A stretch of 64,000 nt of DNA from Paratissierella segnis (GCF_014385195.1 NZ_JACRTG010000004.1:1-64000), one strand, 5' to 3'; counted from the stretch's first letter, positions 18,236 to 26,527 are shown. The notes: generated from the sequence alone by a model not told the origin. A program made the numbers and translations.

Positions 18236-18977
18236 TAGCAATGTAAATACCCATCAATTCCTTTTCACTTACTTCCCTGCTTGGTTTATCTAAGACTATT
18301 TCTCCCTTATCCAGCATAATGACTCTATCGGAATATTCAAGAGCATCTTTCATATTGTGAGAGATCATAATGGTGGTCATGGAGTATTTTTTTATCAATT
18401 CTTTGGTTTTTTTCATTATTACATTTGATGTTTTAGGGTCAAGAGCTGCTGTATGCTCATCTAACAACAATAGATCAGGATGTTTCATGGCAGCCATTAT
18501 TAAGGACAAGGACTGCCTTTGTCCCCCCGATAGGAATTTAACCTTTGTATCAAGTTTGTCTTCAAGCCCCAAGTCTAAAGTCATTAAGAGATCTTTATAT
18601 TTATCTATATTATTTCTTTTTATAAGCCTTTTAAGAGCAAATTTCTCACCTTTTTTATCAGCTAAAGCCATATTTTCAAGGATAGTCAAGCTAGGGGATA
18701 CGCCCATAGAGGGATCTTGAAAAACTCTACCTATATTATTTGATCTTTGTTCTTCCTTTAATTTGGATATATCATTGTTATTTAAGTATATCTGTCCTCT
18801 ATCAGCTGCGATGCTTCCGCAAATCATGTTGAGGAGAGTGCTTTTACCACAGCCATTTGGTCCTATGATAGCCGTACATTTATTTTTTTCTATTGTTAAG
18901 TTGAAATTATTAAATAAATTTATTTCATTTTCGGTTTCAGCATTAAAACTCTTTGATAGGTTCTTTATTTTTAGCAT
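18213..18977 (-). CDS. ABC transporter ATP-binding protein (aromatic amino acid uptake, TrpZ-like)
   Basis: 254 aa. Walker A GPNGCGKST, signature LSGGQRQSLSLIMA, Walker B LLLLDEHTAALDP (note EH rather than EP) and the H-loop MISHNM. It belongs with the permease and the PF04392-type binding proteins upstream, a set sometimes called TrpXYZ. It overlaps the permease gene by 35 bp. The substrate assignment rests on the T-box leaders of the operon. Confidence 0.9.
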   Translation of the reverse strand: MLKIKNLSKSFNAETENEINLFNNFNLTIEKNKCTAIIGPNGCGKSTLLNMICGSIAADRGQIYLNNNDISKLKEEQRSNNIGRVFQDPSMGVSPSLTILENMALADKKGEKFALKRLIKRNNIDKYKDLLMTLDLGLEDKLDTKVKFLSGGQRQSLSLIMAAMKHPDLLLLDEHTAALDPKTSNVIMKKTKELIKKYSMTTIMISHNMKDALEYSDRVIMLDKGEIVLDKPSREVSEKELMGIYIAKLNEFVA

Positions 18978-19839
18978 GTTCTTTCACTCTCCTTTTTTTA
19001 AGTCCCATTACATCCACTGCAAGATTGTTATAAGCTATAAATAAGATTACTATTATAGCGCTTATAGCTCTTAAATCAGTTGGAGCCAATCCTAAATCAA
19101 TAGCAACGCCGCCTATGATTTTATATATGATAGCACCTACTATTGCTCGAGTAGTATTTTTTAATGTATCCGAATTTTTCATAAAGGTATCTCCGATAAT
19201 TATGGAAGCTAAAGCCATTACAATAATGGAGCTGCCCATGGTTATATCGGCAAAGCCTTGAATTTGAGCCATCAATGCGCCGCTTAATGCAACTAGGCCA
19301 TTTGCCAGCATGAGCCCAATAGTTTTATACTTATTGCTATTTTGACCTAAAGATTTTATCAGTGCTTCATTATCTCCGGTTGCTATCAACAAATAGCCCA
19401 TTTCAGTTTTTAAAAATCCGTCTAATAATATCTTAATCAATAGAACTATTATTAATAACACAAGTATAGCGGGACCATAGTCAAATATTGATTTAAAATT
19501 GAATAACGGTATATTTGCTTTGTTATTAATTCTTAGATTTATGGAATATAACATTGTCATAGTAAGAATACCTGCCAGTAAAGGCTTTATTTTCAGTTTT
19601 ATAAATAGAGTAGAGGTGATAAGTCCTGCCAGAGTCCCAAAGCAAAAAGCTAACAATGAACTTATAATAGGATTAACCCCCAATGAAATAAATTTAGCAA
19701 ATATAAAGGCGCCGAAGGGGAATGTTCCCTCAACGGATAGATCAGATATATCCAGTATCTTATATGTTAAGAATACCCCCATTGACAAAATTGCAAACAC
19801 CAGTCCCTGTTCAATTGATGTTAATATTAATGAATTCAT
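18943..19839 (-). CDS. ABC transporter permease (aromatic amino acid uptake, TrpY-like)
   Basis: 298 aa with about 8-9 membrane segments, of the branched-chain-type permease superfamily. SVEGTFPFGAFIFAK and ATGDNEALIKSLGQN are the typical cytoplasmic and interface motifs of this subgroup. It lies 23 bp after the nearer substrate-binding gene, with AAGGAAAGGATG before its start, so both are one transcription unit. It probably imports an aromatic amino acid; see the T-box leaders. Confidence 0.88.
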   Translation of the reverse strand: MNSLILTSIEQGLVFAILSMGVFLTYKILDISDLSVEGTFPFGAFIFAKFISLGVNPIISSLLAFCFGTLAGLITSTLFIKLKIKPLLAGILTMTMLYSINLRINNKANIPLFNFKSIFDYGPAILVLLIIVLLIKILLDGFLKTEMGYLLIATGDNEALIKSLGQNSNKYKTIGLMLANGLVALSGALMAQIQGFADITMGSSIIVMALASIIIGDTFMKNSDTLKNTTRAIVGAIIYKIIGGVAIDLGLAPTDLRAISAIIVILFIAYNNLAVDVMGLKKRRVKEHAKNKEPIKEF

Positions 19840-19862
19840 AGTTTACATCCTTTCCTTACTCG

Positions 19863-20849
19863 TTAATTGCCAACTTTTTCAGCATTTTTAAATATTTCCA
19901 AATTCTCGTTCAATCCCAAATCTTTCAATGTTTTTATGTTAACAGTATTTATTGTTTTTTCAGCTATTCCCACTGGAATAGTCGGTACATCTTTTTTATC
20001 TATAAGAATCTCTTTAGCCATTTGGGCGGTTTGTTTTCCTAATTCATAATAGCTAAGTCCATTTGTTATAAGAATTCCGCCCCGTACCTGAGTTTCCTCA
20101 GCAGAAACGGATATCATTTTATTTTCTACAAGTTTTTTCGAGACCAATTCAACTGATGAAGCGACTAAATTATCGCTTAATATATATACCGCATCAACCT
20201 TTTTTAATAAGGAATCCAGAGCTTGAGGTATTTCATTGGTATTTGTAACTCCAACCGTTGTGATTTCTAATCCCTCATCCGGTGCTAAGCTTTTAACCTC
20301 ATCTATCTGAACTTCTGAATTATTTTCTCCCGTATTGTATAAAATGCCTATTTTTTTAATATTTGGGTCTATTTGTTCGAACATTTGTAATTGAGATTTA
20401 GTGGGAGCTAGATCCGATGTTCCCGTTACATTTCCGCCAACGTTATTCCAATCTTGAACTATTCCGGATTTAACAGGATCGGTTACTGCGCTGAACAATA
20501 CAGGAATATCATCTGTAGCTTGTTTTGCACTTTGTGCAGCCGGTGTTGCAATTGCATATATTAAATCCACCTCATCTTTTACAAACTTTTGTGCAATACT
20601 CAATGTATTTGGAATCTCTCCCTGAGCGTTTTGATATATAATTTCCGCGTCTACTCCCAATTCTTTTAATCCGTCTATGAACCCTAATCTGGCATCATCA
20701 AGAGCAGGGTGTTCAGAGAGCTGACTGATTCCTATCGTATATTTTTGTGCCTTTGAAGATGCTTTGCTTCCGCTATTTGTACAACCTGATAACATCAATA
20801 CACCTACCATAACTACTGCAATTAAACTCTTTACTTTACCTTTTTTCAT
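19863..20849 (-). CDS. ABC transporter substrate-binding lipoprotein, PF04392 type (copy behind the Phe T-box)
   Basis: 328 aa. Lipoprotein signal with lipobox MLSGC (Cys23). The fold is the two-lobed ABC_sub_bind type (ISQLSEHPALDDARLGFIDGL, IYAIATPAAQSAKQAT, KKIGILYNTGENNSEVQ). Residues 1-116 are identical to the upstream paralogue at 21244; residues 117-138 and those after about 193 differ, which are expected ligand-facing regions. It is the copy next to the permease. Regulated by the T-box at 20909-21196 whose specifier reads UUC. Confidence 0.92.
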   Translation of the reverse strand: MKKGKVKSLIAVVMVGVLMLSGCTNSGSKASSKAQKYTIGISQLSEHPALDDARLGFIDGLKELGVDAEIIYQNAQGEIPNTLSIAQKFVKDEVDLIYAIATPAAQSAKQATDDIPVLFSAVTDPVKSGIVQDWNNVGGNVTGTSDLAPTKSQLQMFEQIDPNIKKIGILYNTGENNSEVQIDEVKSLAPDEGLEITTVGVTNTNEIPQALDSLLKKVDAVYILSDNLVASSVELVSKKLVENKMISVSAEETQVRGGILITNGLSYYELGKQTAQMAKEILIDKKDVPTIPVGIAEKTINTVNIKTLKDLGLNENLEIFKNAEKVGN

Positions 20850-21100
20850 TTAAAATCCTCCTAACAATTTTAATTAAATTGTTAGGTCCAATTTATATGT
20901 TATGTCATAAAAAAATCTTTCGCTCCTATCAATATAGCTATAGCTATACTCATAGGGACGAAAGATTATAAATCCGCGGTACCACCCTAATTATGACATA
21001 TGTCATCGCTCAATCAGACCTAACAGTCCTATCCCTTGTAACGATGGGCTTTCGGATTCGTCTACTTGAAAAATTCGTTTAACGAATCAGCTTAGGAGTG
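20502..21100. repeat. 599-bp near-identical duplication (other copy 21880-22478)
   Basis: The two copies are offset by 1378 bp and I count only three differences. Each covers the 3' part of the T-box leader, the leader terminator and the first about 116 codons of a substrate-binding gene. Identity stops at the specifier codon on one side and at a diverged coding block on the other. Confidence 0.9.
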
Positions 21101-21196
21101 AATATTGCATATCATCTTACTGTTGGCTTCCACCTTTTCCAACTCTCTAGAAATAAGATAGGATATCTTTCTCTCCGTCAAAGCTTTTTTTGAATT
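20909..21196 (-). ncRNA. T-box leader with predicted Phe (UUC) specifier
   Basis: On the minus strand the T-box sequence AGGGTGGTACCGCG is at 20988-20975. It is followed by a terminator (20909-20967) with a long stem and seven T. Stem I carries AGAGAG (21149-21144) and closes with GGAG/CTCC. The base just before the CTCC arm is the usual A, and the codon before it is UUC (21102-21100). This would let uncharged tRNA-Phe antiterminate the gene at 20849. The specifier is read from position and pairing, not tested. Confidence 0.88.
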
Positions 21197-21202
21197 GATA
21201 CT

Positions 21203-21231
21203 ATTCTATGCTGTTATGAACAATTTGTCAA
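21203..21231 (-). promoter_or_regulatory. Promoter of the Phe T-box unit
   Basis: TTGACA (21231-21226), 17 bp, TAGAAT (21208-21203) on the minus strand. This promoter lies 13 bp after the stop of the upstream paralogue, so the downstream unit can be transcribed on its own. Confidence 0.85.
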
Positions 21232-21243
21232 TAGATTTTCAAA

Positions 21244-22227
21244 TTATTTTATTTTTTCTGAAGTTTTAAAGACTTCATCATTTTCATCTAGCTTTAGAGA
21301 TTTAAGAGTATTTTCATTAAATACTTTTTTTGTATTGGCTGATGTTTCTGACGGCAGTTCTCCGGGAGCTTTATTATTTACTAAAATTTCTTGAGCCATT
21401 TTAGCAGATTGCTTTCCCAGCTCATAGTAGCTAATACCATCAGTTATCAGTATTCCGCCTTTAACATGAGAATCTTCAGCTCCAACTGTTATAAGATTAT
21501 TTTCAACAGCCTTTTGCGCTACTACATTGATTGCAGATGCTACCATATTGTCTGTGATGGTATATATGGCATCCACTTTTTTAATTATAGAATCCACTGC
21601 TTGAGGAATTTCATTTATAGTTGATATACCAACCGTTATGACTTCTAATCCCTCATCCGGTGCTAAGCTTTTAACCTCATCTATCTGAACTTCAGAATTG
21701 TTTTCTCCCGTATTGTACAAAATGCCTATTTTTTTAATATTTGGGTCTATTTGTTTGAACATTTGTAATTGGGATTTAGTGGGTGCTAGATCCGATGTTC
21801 CTGTTACATTTCCTCCCGGATGTTTCATTGAATCTACTAATTCCGATTCGACCGGGTCTGTAACCGCACTAAAGATTATAGGAATATCATCTGTAGCTTG
21901 TTTTGCACTTTGTGCAGCCGGTGTTGCAATTGCATATATTAAATCCACTTCATCTTTTACAAACTTTTGCGCAATACTCAATGTATTTGGAATCTCTCCC
22001 TGAGCATTTTGATATATAATTTCCGCGTCTACTCCCAATTCTTTTAATCCGTCTATGAACCCTAATCTGGCATCATCAAGAGCAGGGTGTTCAGAGAGCT
22101 GACTGATTCCTATCGTATATTTTTGTGCCTTTGAAGATGCTTTGCTTCCGCTATTTGTACAACCTGATAACATCAATACACCTACCATAACTACTGCAAT
22201 TAAACTCTTTACTTTACCTTTTTTCAT
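21244..22227 (-). CDS. ABC transporter substrate-binding lipoprotein, PF04392 type (copy behind the Tyr T-box)
   Basis: 327 aa, paralogue of the gene at 19863-20849 with the same lipoprotein signal (MLSGC). Residues 1-116 are identical in both; 117-138 (here PIIFSAVTDPVESELVDSM) are diverged; about 139-193 are nearly identical again; the last 130 residues are about half identical. This suggests shared membrane and partner functions but altered ligand preference. It has its own promoter and a T-box with a UAC specifier. It probably uses the single permease and ATPase downstream. Confidence 0.92.
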   Translation of the reverse strand: MKKGKVKSLIAVVMVGVLMLSGCTNSGSKASSKAQKYTIGISQLSEHPALDDARLGFIDGLKELGVDAEIIYQNAQGEIPNTLSIAQKFVKDEVDLIYAIATPAAQSAKQATDDIPIIFSAVTDPVESELVDSMKHPGGNVTGTSDLAPTKSQLQMFKQIDPNIKKIGILYNTGENNSEVQIDEVKSLAPDEGLEVITVGISTINEIPQAVDSIIKKVDAIYTITDNMVASAINVVAQKAVENNLITVGAEDSHVKGGILITDGISYYELGKQSAKMAQEILVNNKAPGELPSETSANTKKVFNENTLKSLKLDENDEVFKTSEKIK

Positions 22228-22286
22228 TTAAAATCCTCCTAACAATTTTAATTAAATTGTTAGGTCCAATTTATATGTTATGTCAT

Positions 22287-22576
22287 AAAAAAATCTTTCG
22301 CTCCTATCAATATAGCTATAGCTATACTCATAGGGACGAAAGATTATAAATCCGCGGTACCACCCTAATTATGACATATGTCATCGCTCAATCAGACCTA
22401 ACAGTCCTATCCCTTGTAACGATGGGCTTTCGGATTCGTCTACTTGAAAAATTCGTTTAACGAATCAGCTTAGGAGTGTATATATCGTATCTTGTTATTG
22501 TTGGGTTTCACCTTTGTCCCAACTCTCTAAAAATAATCTAGGATACGTTTCTCTCCTTCAACGCTTTTATGTAATA
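22287..22576 (-). ncRNA. T-box leader with predicted Tyr (UAC) specifier
   Basis: The T-box sequence AGGGTGGTACCGCG is at 22366-22353 and the leader terminator at 22287-22345. Stem I shares the plan of the other leader (AGAGAG, GGAG/CTCC closing stem), but the codon before the conserved A is UAC (22480-22478). The stem just above the specifier loop, GTATC/GATAC, has changed on both sides compared with ATATC/GATAT in the other leader, so pairing is kept. Confidence 0.88.
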
Positions 22577-22582
22577 AATAAC

Positions 22583-22611
22583 ATTCTAAAGGCTTTATCC
22601 CAAAAAGTCAA
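22583..22611 (-). promoter_or_regulatory. Promoter of the Tyr T-box unit
   Basis: TTGACT (22611-22606), 17 bp, TAGAAT (22588-22583) on the minus strand. Confidence 0.85.
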
Positions 22612-22667
22612 TACCTTTTTTAAAAAAATAAAATAATGTAGTTATTCTATGATAATATTGTAGTTAA

Positions 22668-23201
22668 TCATTGTGCCACAAACTCTGCGCCCCGTTCGGT
22701 TTTCACTTCTATGGAACTGACATTTAGATATAAATCTGTATAATATTCTTCCGTGACCAATTCTGGCGTACCAGTTACTCTTATCCAGTCATTTTCATTG
22801 GGAAAGTTTCCGTCGTATTTTAAGAGGAATCCGCCCCATCCATCATTTCCGCAGCAACCCGGGCCATTGCGATAAACGACAGGAGTTGTTTCATTACCGT
22901 CCCATGAGTAGAAAAGTGCATATATTCCCTCTACAACAATCGTTTTATCTTTATAGTCATCAAAGTTAAAATATATATCATTGATCTGAGTTAAGAACAT
23001 CTTTTCACCGATTTCTAAAATATCTGAGTCTGATGATTTATCATCTTCTTCTAATGAATCGGAAGCTACAGGCATTTGAATTTCAGTGGTTTCACTGGAT
23101 GAGGGTTCTTCAAAATCAGCTTTACCGACTCCGCTGCCACAAGCGGATAAAAGCATACAAAGAAAAAGAATAGTGCACATCATTTTGTATTTATTTATCA
23201 T
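22668..23201 (-). CDS. Lipoprotein of the zinc ABC operon with a CC motif
   Basis: 177 aa with lipobox LLSAC (Cys21), an acidic Ser-rich linker and a C-terminal domain of about 110 aa. PGCCGNDGWGGFLLKYDG followed by DWIRVTGTPEL resembles the OB-like C-terminal domain of DUF1980/YcgQ proteins, which occur with metal-related genes; I rate that match as tentative. It overlaps the zinc permease gene by 11 bp and so is the last gene of that operon. A role in metal delivery outside the membrane is inference. Confidence 0.7.
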   Translation of the reverse strand: MINKYKMMCTILFLCMLLSACGSGVGKADFEEPSSSETTEIQMPVASDSLEEDDKSSDSDILEIGEKMFLTQINDIYFNFDDYKDKTIVVEGIYALFYSWDGNETTPVVYRNGPGCCGNDGWGGFLLKYDGNFPNENDWIRVTGTPELVTEEYYTDLYLNVSSIEVKTERGAEFVAQ

Positions 23202-24033
23202 GGATAGTTACTCCTTTCACCGTTTTGATCAGCCAATAAAGGAAGAACACAATTATATTGCATAAGACGATACTGGCTCCTGTAGGTGTTGCATAGACAT
23301 AGGATATTGTCAATCCAATCCATAGACATATAACTGAGATGATTGCCGAATTTACGATGACAGTCTTAAATCTTTTGCATAACCGCATGGAAGTTAGTGC
23401 TGGGAATACGATCAAGCTGGTAATCAGCAAAGCTCCCATCATCCGCATACCCAGCACTATGATCAATGCAGTTAGGAGGGCAATCAGCATATTATAAAGT
23501 TCGGCGTTGGTTCCTGTCGCCTTCGCAAAAGATTCGTCAAAAGTAACGGCAAAGATGCGGTTGTAGAATAAGACGAATAGGAGAAGTACAACAACTGATA
23601 GAATAACACTCAAATTGACATCACTTTGTGACATGCTGAGGATGCTGCCGAACAGATAGTTGCATACATCTGTATTCATGCCTGTTGTCATAGAAATAAT
23701 CATCACTCCTACGGCTAGAGCCCCTGTAGAAATCAGGGCAATCGCAGCATCGCCTTTGATTTTGCTGCTTTCACTGATTCTGAGTAATAGAAATGCCGCC
23801 AACACGACGATAGGAATTGAAACCGTAAGTGGAGACATATTCAGCGCTGTAGCCAACGCCAAAGCGCCAAAACCTACATGGGAAAGTCCATCTCCAATCA
23901 TGGAATACCTTTTAAGTACAAGACTTACACCCAGCAGCGACGAACAAAGAGCTACTATTGTACCTACAAAAATTGCCCTTACCATAAAGGGATAAGAAAA
24001 CATCTCTTTGAGCAAATCAAGCACGAAAACCAC
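23191..24033 (-). CDS. znuB: Zinc/manganese ABC transporter permease (ZnuB/AdcB-like)
   Basis: 280 aa with 8-9 membrane segments, ABC-3 family. SLLGVSLVLKRYSMIGDGLSHVGFGALALA and AFSFAKATGTN-type wording (DESFAKATGTNAELYN) are family hallmarks. It overlaps the ATPase gene by 17 bp. Base composition is clearly richer in GC than in the flanking genes. Confidence 0.93.
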   Translation of the reverse strand: MVFVLDLLKEMFSYPFMVRAIFVGTIVALCSSLLGVSLVLKRYSMIGDGLSHVGFGALALATALNMSPLTVSIPIVVLAAFLLLRISESSKIKGDAAIALISTGALAVGVMIISMTTGMNTDVCNYLFGSILSMSQSDVNLSVILSVVVLLLFVLFYNRIFAVTFDESFAKATGTNAELYNMLIALLTALIIVLGMRMMGALLITSLIVFPALTSMRLCKRFKTVIVNSAIISVICLWIGLTISYVYATPTGASIVLCNIIVFFLYWLIKTVKGVTIHDK

Positions 24034-24727
24034 CTCCCATAAACCTACGGCCTATTTCACTATTTTTATAATCCGCTGTTGTTCCGAAGAAAAGCTGAGT
24101 GTGATAGAGATGAAGAATATGCTTTGCATATTGTACTGCCGAATGGATGTCATGGGAAACCATAATAACGGTAATCTCCATATCTTGGTTAATCTTTCGT
24201 ATCAACTCGTATAATTCCTGTGTAACCATCGGATCTAGTCCTGCCGCGGGTTCATCTAATAAAATCAGTTTTTGGGTGGAACATAAGGCACGAGCCAATA
24301 ATACCCGTTGCTGTTGGCCGCCGGATAGCTCGCGATAGCAACGATCTCTCAGATCTATAATATCCATTCGCAGTAAGTTTTCCTCGACAAGAGTTTTTTC
24401 TTTTTTTGTATAAAATGGTTTGATACCCAATCTATTTAAGCATCCGGAGAGAACAACTTCATAGACGCTTGCAGGGAAATCCTTTTGTACTATAGTCTGC
24501 TGAGGAAGATAGCCGATTTCGTTAGCCATAAGTCCGTTTTCTATACTGATAGTACCGCTTGATGGTTTTTTGAGCCGCAGCAAACCTTTAATCAATGTGC
24601 TTTTTCCGGCTCCATTTTCTCCTACAACACAGAGATAATCACCCTGTTCTACAGAAAAATTGAGATCTTTCACAGCGGGGAATCCATCATATGTAAAGGA
24701 AATATTTTTGCATGTAATCAAATTCAT
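24017..24727 (-). CDS. znuC: Zinc ABC transporter ATP-binding protein (ZnuC/AdcC-like)
   Basis: 236 aa. Walker A GENGAGKST, signature LSGGQQQRVLLARAL, Walker B LILLDEPAAGLDP, H-loop VSHDIHSA. It sits between the binding protein and the permease in a standard metal-uptake operon. GAGAGGTAACATTTGTATT precedes the ATG on the minus strand. Confidence 0.93.
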   Translation of the reverse strand: MNLITCKNISFTYDGFPAVKDLNFSVEQGDYLCVVGENGAGKSTLIKGLLRLKKPSSGTISIENGLMANEIGYLPQQTIVQKDFPASVYEVVLSGCLNRLGIKPFYTKKEKTLVEENLLRMDIIDLRDRCYRELSGGQQQRVLLARALCSTQKLILLDEPAAGLDPMVTQELYELIRKINQDMEITVIMVSHDIHSAVQYAKHILHLYHTQLFFGTTADYKNSEIGRRFMGGGFRA

Positions 24728-24819
24728 AATACAAATGTTACCTCTCTTTCAAATAGAATTAAAAATAAAGTTAAATAAGATTAGCAGCAGTGATATATTT
24801 ACTACCGCTGCTGACCCTG

Positions 24820-25806
24820 TTAGTTTAAGGCGGTACGGAGACTTTCCACATTTTCGGACATCATAGATAGGTATGTGACTCCTGCATCCATTTGATCTTT
24901 GGTAATATTGTGACAGGAATACAGTGTCATTTTCTCCGCTCCTGTTGCTTCACAAATGGAATCTGCAATTTTTCCATCTGAAAGCTCTATTGTGAATACA
25001 ACGGGTAATTGTTCTTTTTTAATCTTATCCACTAGAAATGCCACTGTAGCAGCACTGGCTTCAGTTTCTGTCGAACAGCCTGTAAACGCAGCATAATAGC
25101 TAAGATCATACTCATCAGCAAAATATCTGAACGGGAAACGGTCACCGAATACAATAGTTTTGCGCTTTGCACTCTCTACAACCTCACGGAAGGAAATATC
25201 CAAATCATTCAACTGTTTAATATAGTTTGCACTGTTTTTTTCATATATGTCGGCATTTCCCTTATCTTTCTCGATCATTAAAGAAGTAATTTTATTCACG
25301 ATTTCAATGGCATTTTTGGGCGAAGTCCATACATGTTCGTCAATTTCTTCTTCATGTTCGTGTTCATCTTCATGTTCGTGTTCATCTTCATGCTCATCTT
25401 CATGTTCATGCTCCATTCCCTCCACGATTTCCTCTGTTACGGTAGTAATACAATCCACCAGTCGTAAGGTGTCCGGCTTCTTATCTCCCATAGAATTCAG
25501 AATATCGTCTACCCATACATCATTTTCACCGCCGATATAAATAAACAGGTCACAATTTTGGATGGATTTGATGTCTTGGGGAGTGGGTTCATAAGAGTGA
25601 CTCTCCGCACCAGGTTTTAGCAGCATTGTTACGTCTGCTTTATCGTCTGCGATTTGACGCGCAAAATCGTATTGCGGAAAAATTGTTGTGACAATAGATA
25701 ATTTATCCATGTCTGAGTTTTCATCCTGCGTATTCGATGAATTGCAACCGGTCAGGCAGGAAAGGGTCAATATAAGCGTCAAGCAAAGAATAAATATTTT
25801 TTTCAT
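24820..25806 (-). CDS. znuA: Zinc-binding lipoprotein of the ABC transporter (ZnuA/AdcA-like)
   Basis: About 328 aa. The start is the ATG at 25806 (CGGAGGTTATAATAAC before it), giving a lipoprotein signal with lipobox LTGC. The cluster A-I fold is shown by IVTTIFPQYDFARQI, PGAESHSYEPTPQD and a metal His near YIGGENDVWVDDI. A His/Asp/Glu-rich loop (DNA 25355-25430) made of short HEDEHE units precedes HVWTSPKNA, as in zinc-specific binding proteins. The loop is encoded by imperfect tandem repeats in the DNA. Confidence 0.94.
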   Translation of the reverse strand: MKKIFILCLTLILTLSCLTGCNSSNTQDENSDMDKLSIVTTIFPQYDFARQIADDKADVTMLLKPGAESHSYEPTPQDIKSIQNCDLFIYIGGENDVWVDDILNSMGDKKPDTLRLVDCITTVTEEIVEGMEHEHEDEHEDEHEHEDEHEHEEEIDEHVWTSPKNAIEIVNKITSLMIEKDKGNADIYEKNSANYIKQLNDLDISFREVVESAKRKTIVFGDRFPFRYFADEYDLSYYAAFTGCSTETEASAATVAFLVDKIKKEQLPVVFTIELSDGKIADSICEATGAEKMTLYSCHNITKDQMDAGVTYLSMMSENVESLRTALN

Positions 25807-25909
25807 GTTATTATAACCTCCGTAATTCTGATTTTTGGGCACAAAAATACAAGGACATTGTTATGCAGCCTTAAAAATGGACATAATACGCCCTTGTTGG
25901 ATGGAGGGT

Positions 25910-26209
25910 TTAATTATTCATTCGGATTTTTTGATTTATAGGAGTTGAGCATGGCAAAATGGGCAATGCTGCAATTAACGCCGCCAAAGCCACAATAAGT
26001 GAGGAGATAATAGCGAAAGAAGCTACAATCCCTGATGAGAGCTGCTTTAAGGTTTGTTTCACGATATGAATACAGGCACAAATAGGACAGAATTCACCTG
26101 TACAGTCATGATCCGCTTCTTCTGCGATATATATTAAGGAAAAGAGGGACACAAGGATAAAGCATAAGCATACTAAAAAAATTAAATGACGCTTAAATTC
26201 TTTTTTCAC
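25910..26209 (-). CDS. Small membrane protein with a Cys/His motif in the zinc operon
   Basis: 99 aa, GTG start after AAAGGAGGGACTACT. Two membrane segments (about 9-28 and 62-85) flank an extracytoplasmic loop with DHDCTGEFCPICACIH, four Cys and two His. It is the first gene after the promoter of the zinc operon and about 100 bp before znuA. The loop could bind zinc, but I know no proven function; similar small proteins accompany clostridial zinc transporters. Confidence 0.75.
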   Translation of the reverse strand: MKKEFKRHLIFLVCLCFILVSLFSLIYIAEEADHDCTGEFCPICACIHIVKQTLKQLSSGIVASFAIISSLIVALAALIAALPILPCSTPINQKIRMNN

Positions 26210-26270
26210 AGTAGTCCCTCCTTTTAAATAAATTCAAACAGATCGATTTAAGTACATTAATTACATGTTC

Positions 26271-26300
26271 AGTTTACTATATAAGTTCATGCGGTGTCAA
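26271..26300 (-). promoter_or_regulatory. Predicted promoter of the zinc operon
   Basis: TTGACA (26300-26295), 18 bp, TAAACT (26276-26271) on the minus strand. No clear Zur or AdcR palindrome could be assigned in the 60 bp downstream. Confidence 0.6.
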
Positions 26301-26345
26301 GATAAACTGAAAATGGTCGTGTAAATAGGGAAATGTTTTGACTTT

Positions 26346-26397
26346 AATGAGTTTCAAGAGAAGCTACCTTAAATGCATAATTAGAAGCTTTTCTTAT
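26346..26397. repeat. 52-bp perfect direct repeat, copy 1
   Basis: Identical to 26448-26499; the two copies are 102 bp apart start to start. Each contains AAGAGAAGCT and, 20 nt later, AGCTTTTCTT, which can pair as a 10-bp hairpin with one G-U. The gap 26210-26583 otherwise holds only the zinc-operon promoter, the 50-bp spacer between the repeats and the promoter of the next gene. Confidence 0.9.
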
Positions 26398-26447
26398 AAC
26401 GAATAGGAAAATTCTACTTTAATTGAAGTAATAAAGAATTTTTCGTC

Positions 26448-26499
26448 AATGAGTTTCAAGAGAAGCTACCTTAAATGCATAATTAGAAGCTTTTCTTAT
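26448..26499. repeat. 52-bp perfect direct repeat, copy 2
   Basis: Same sequence as 26346-26397. Its last base is the first base of the predicted -35 element of the DUF4846 lipoprotein gene. Confidence 0.9.
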
Positions 26500-26527
26500 T
26501 GTATATGGGTTTTTAATGCGATACAAT
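26499..26527 (+). promoter_or_regulatory. Predicted promoter of the DUF4846 lipoprotein gene
   Basis: TTGTAT (26499-26504), 17 bp, TACAAT (26522-26527), immediately downstream of repeat copy 2. Confidence 0.55.

Noticed and set aside
25247..25540. A Ser/Cys-rich plus-strand frame
   Set aside because: It is the complement of the His/Asp/Glu-rich loop of znuA, whose codon repeats keep the other strand open.
26210..26270. Zur or AdcR operator in the zinc-operon leader
   Set aside because: No inverted repeat fitting either consensus could be found; regulation by zinc is likely but not shown.
26346..26499. CRISPR or tandem riboswitch reading of the 52-bp direct repeats
   Set aside because: Only two copies, too long for a CRISPR repeat, and I could not match preQ1, guanidine, c-di-GMP or other known aptamer cores.
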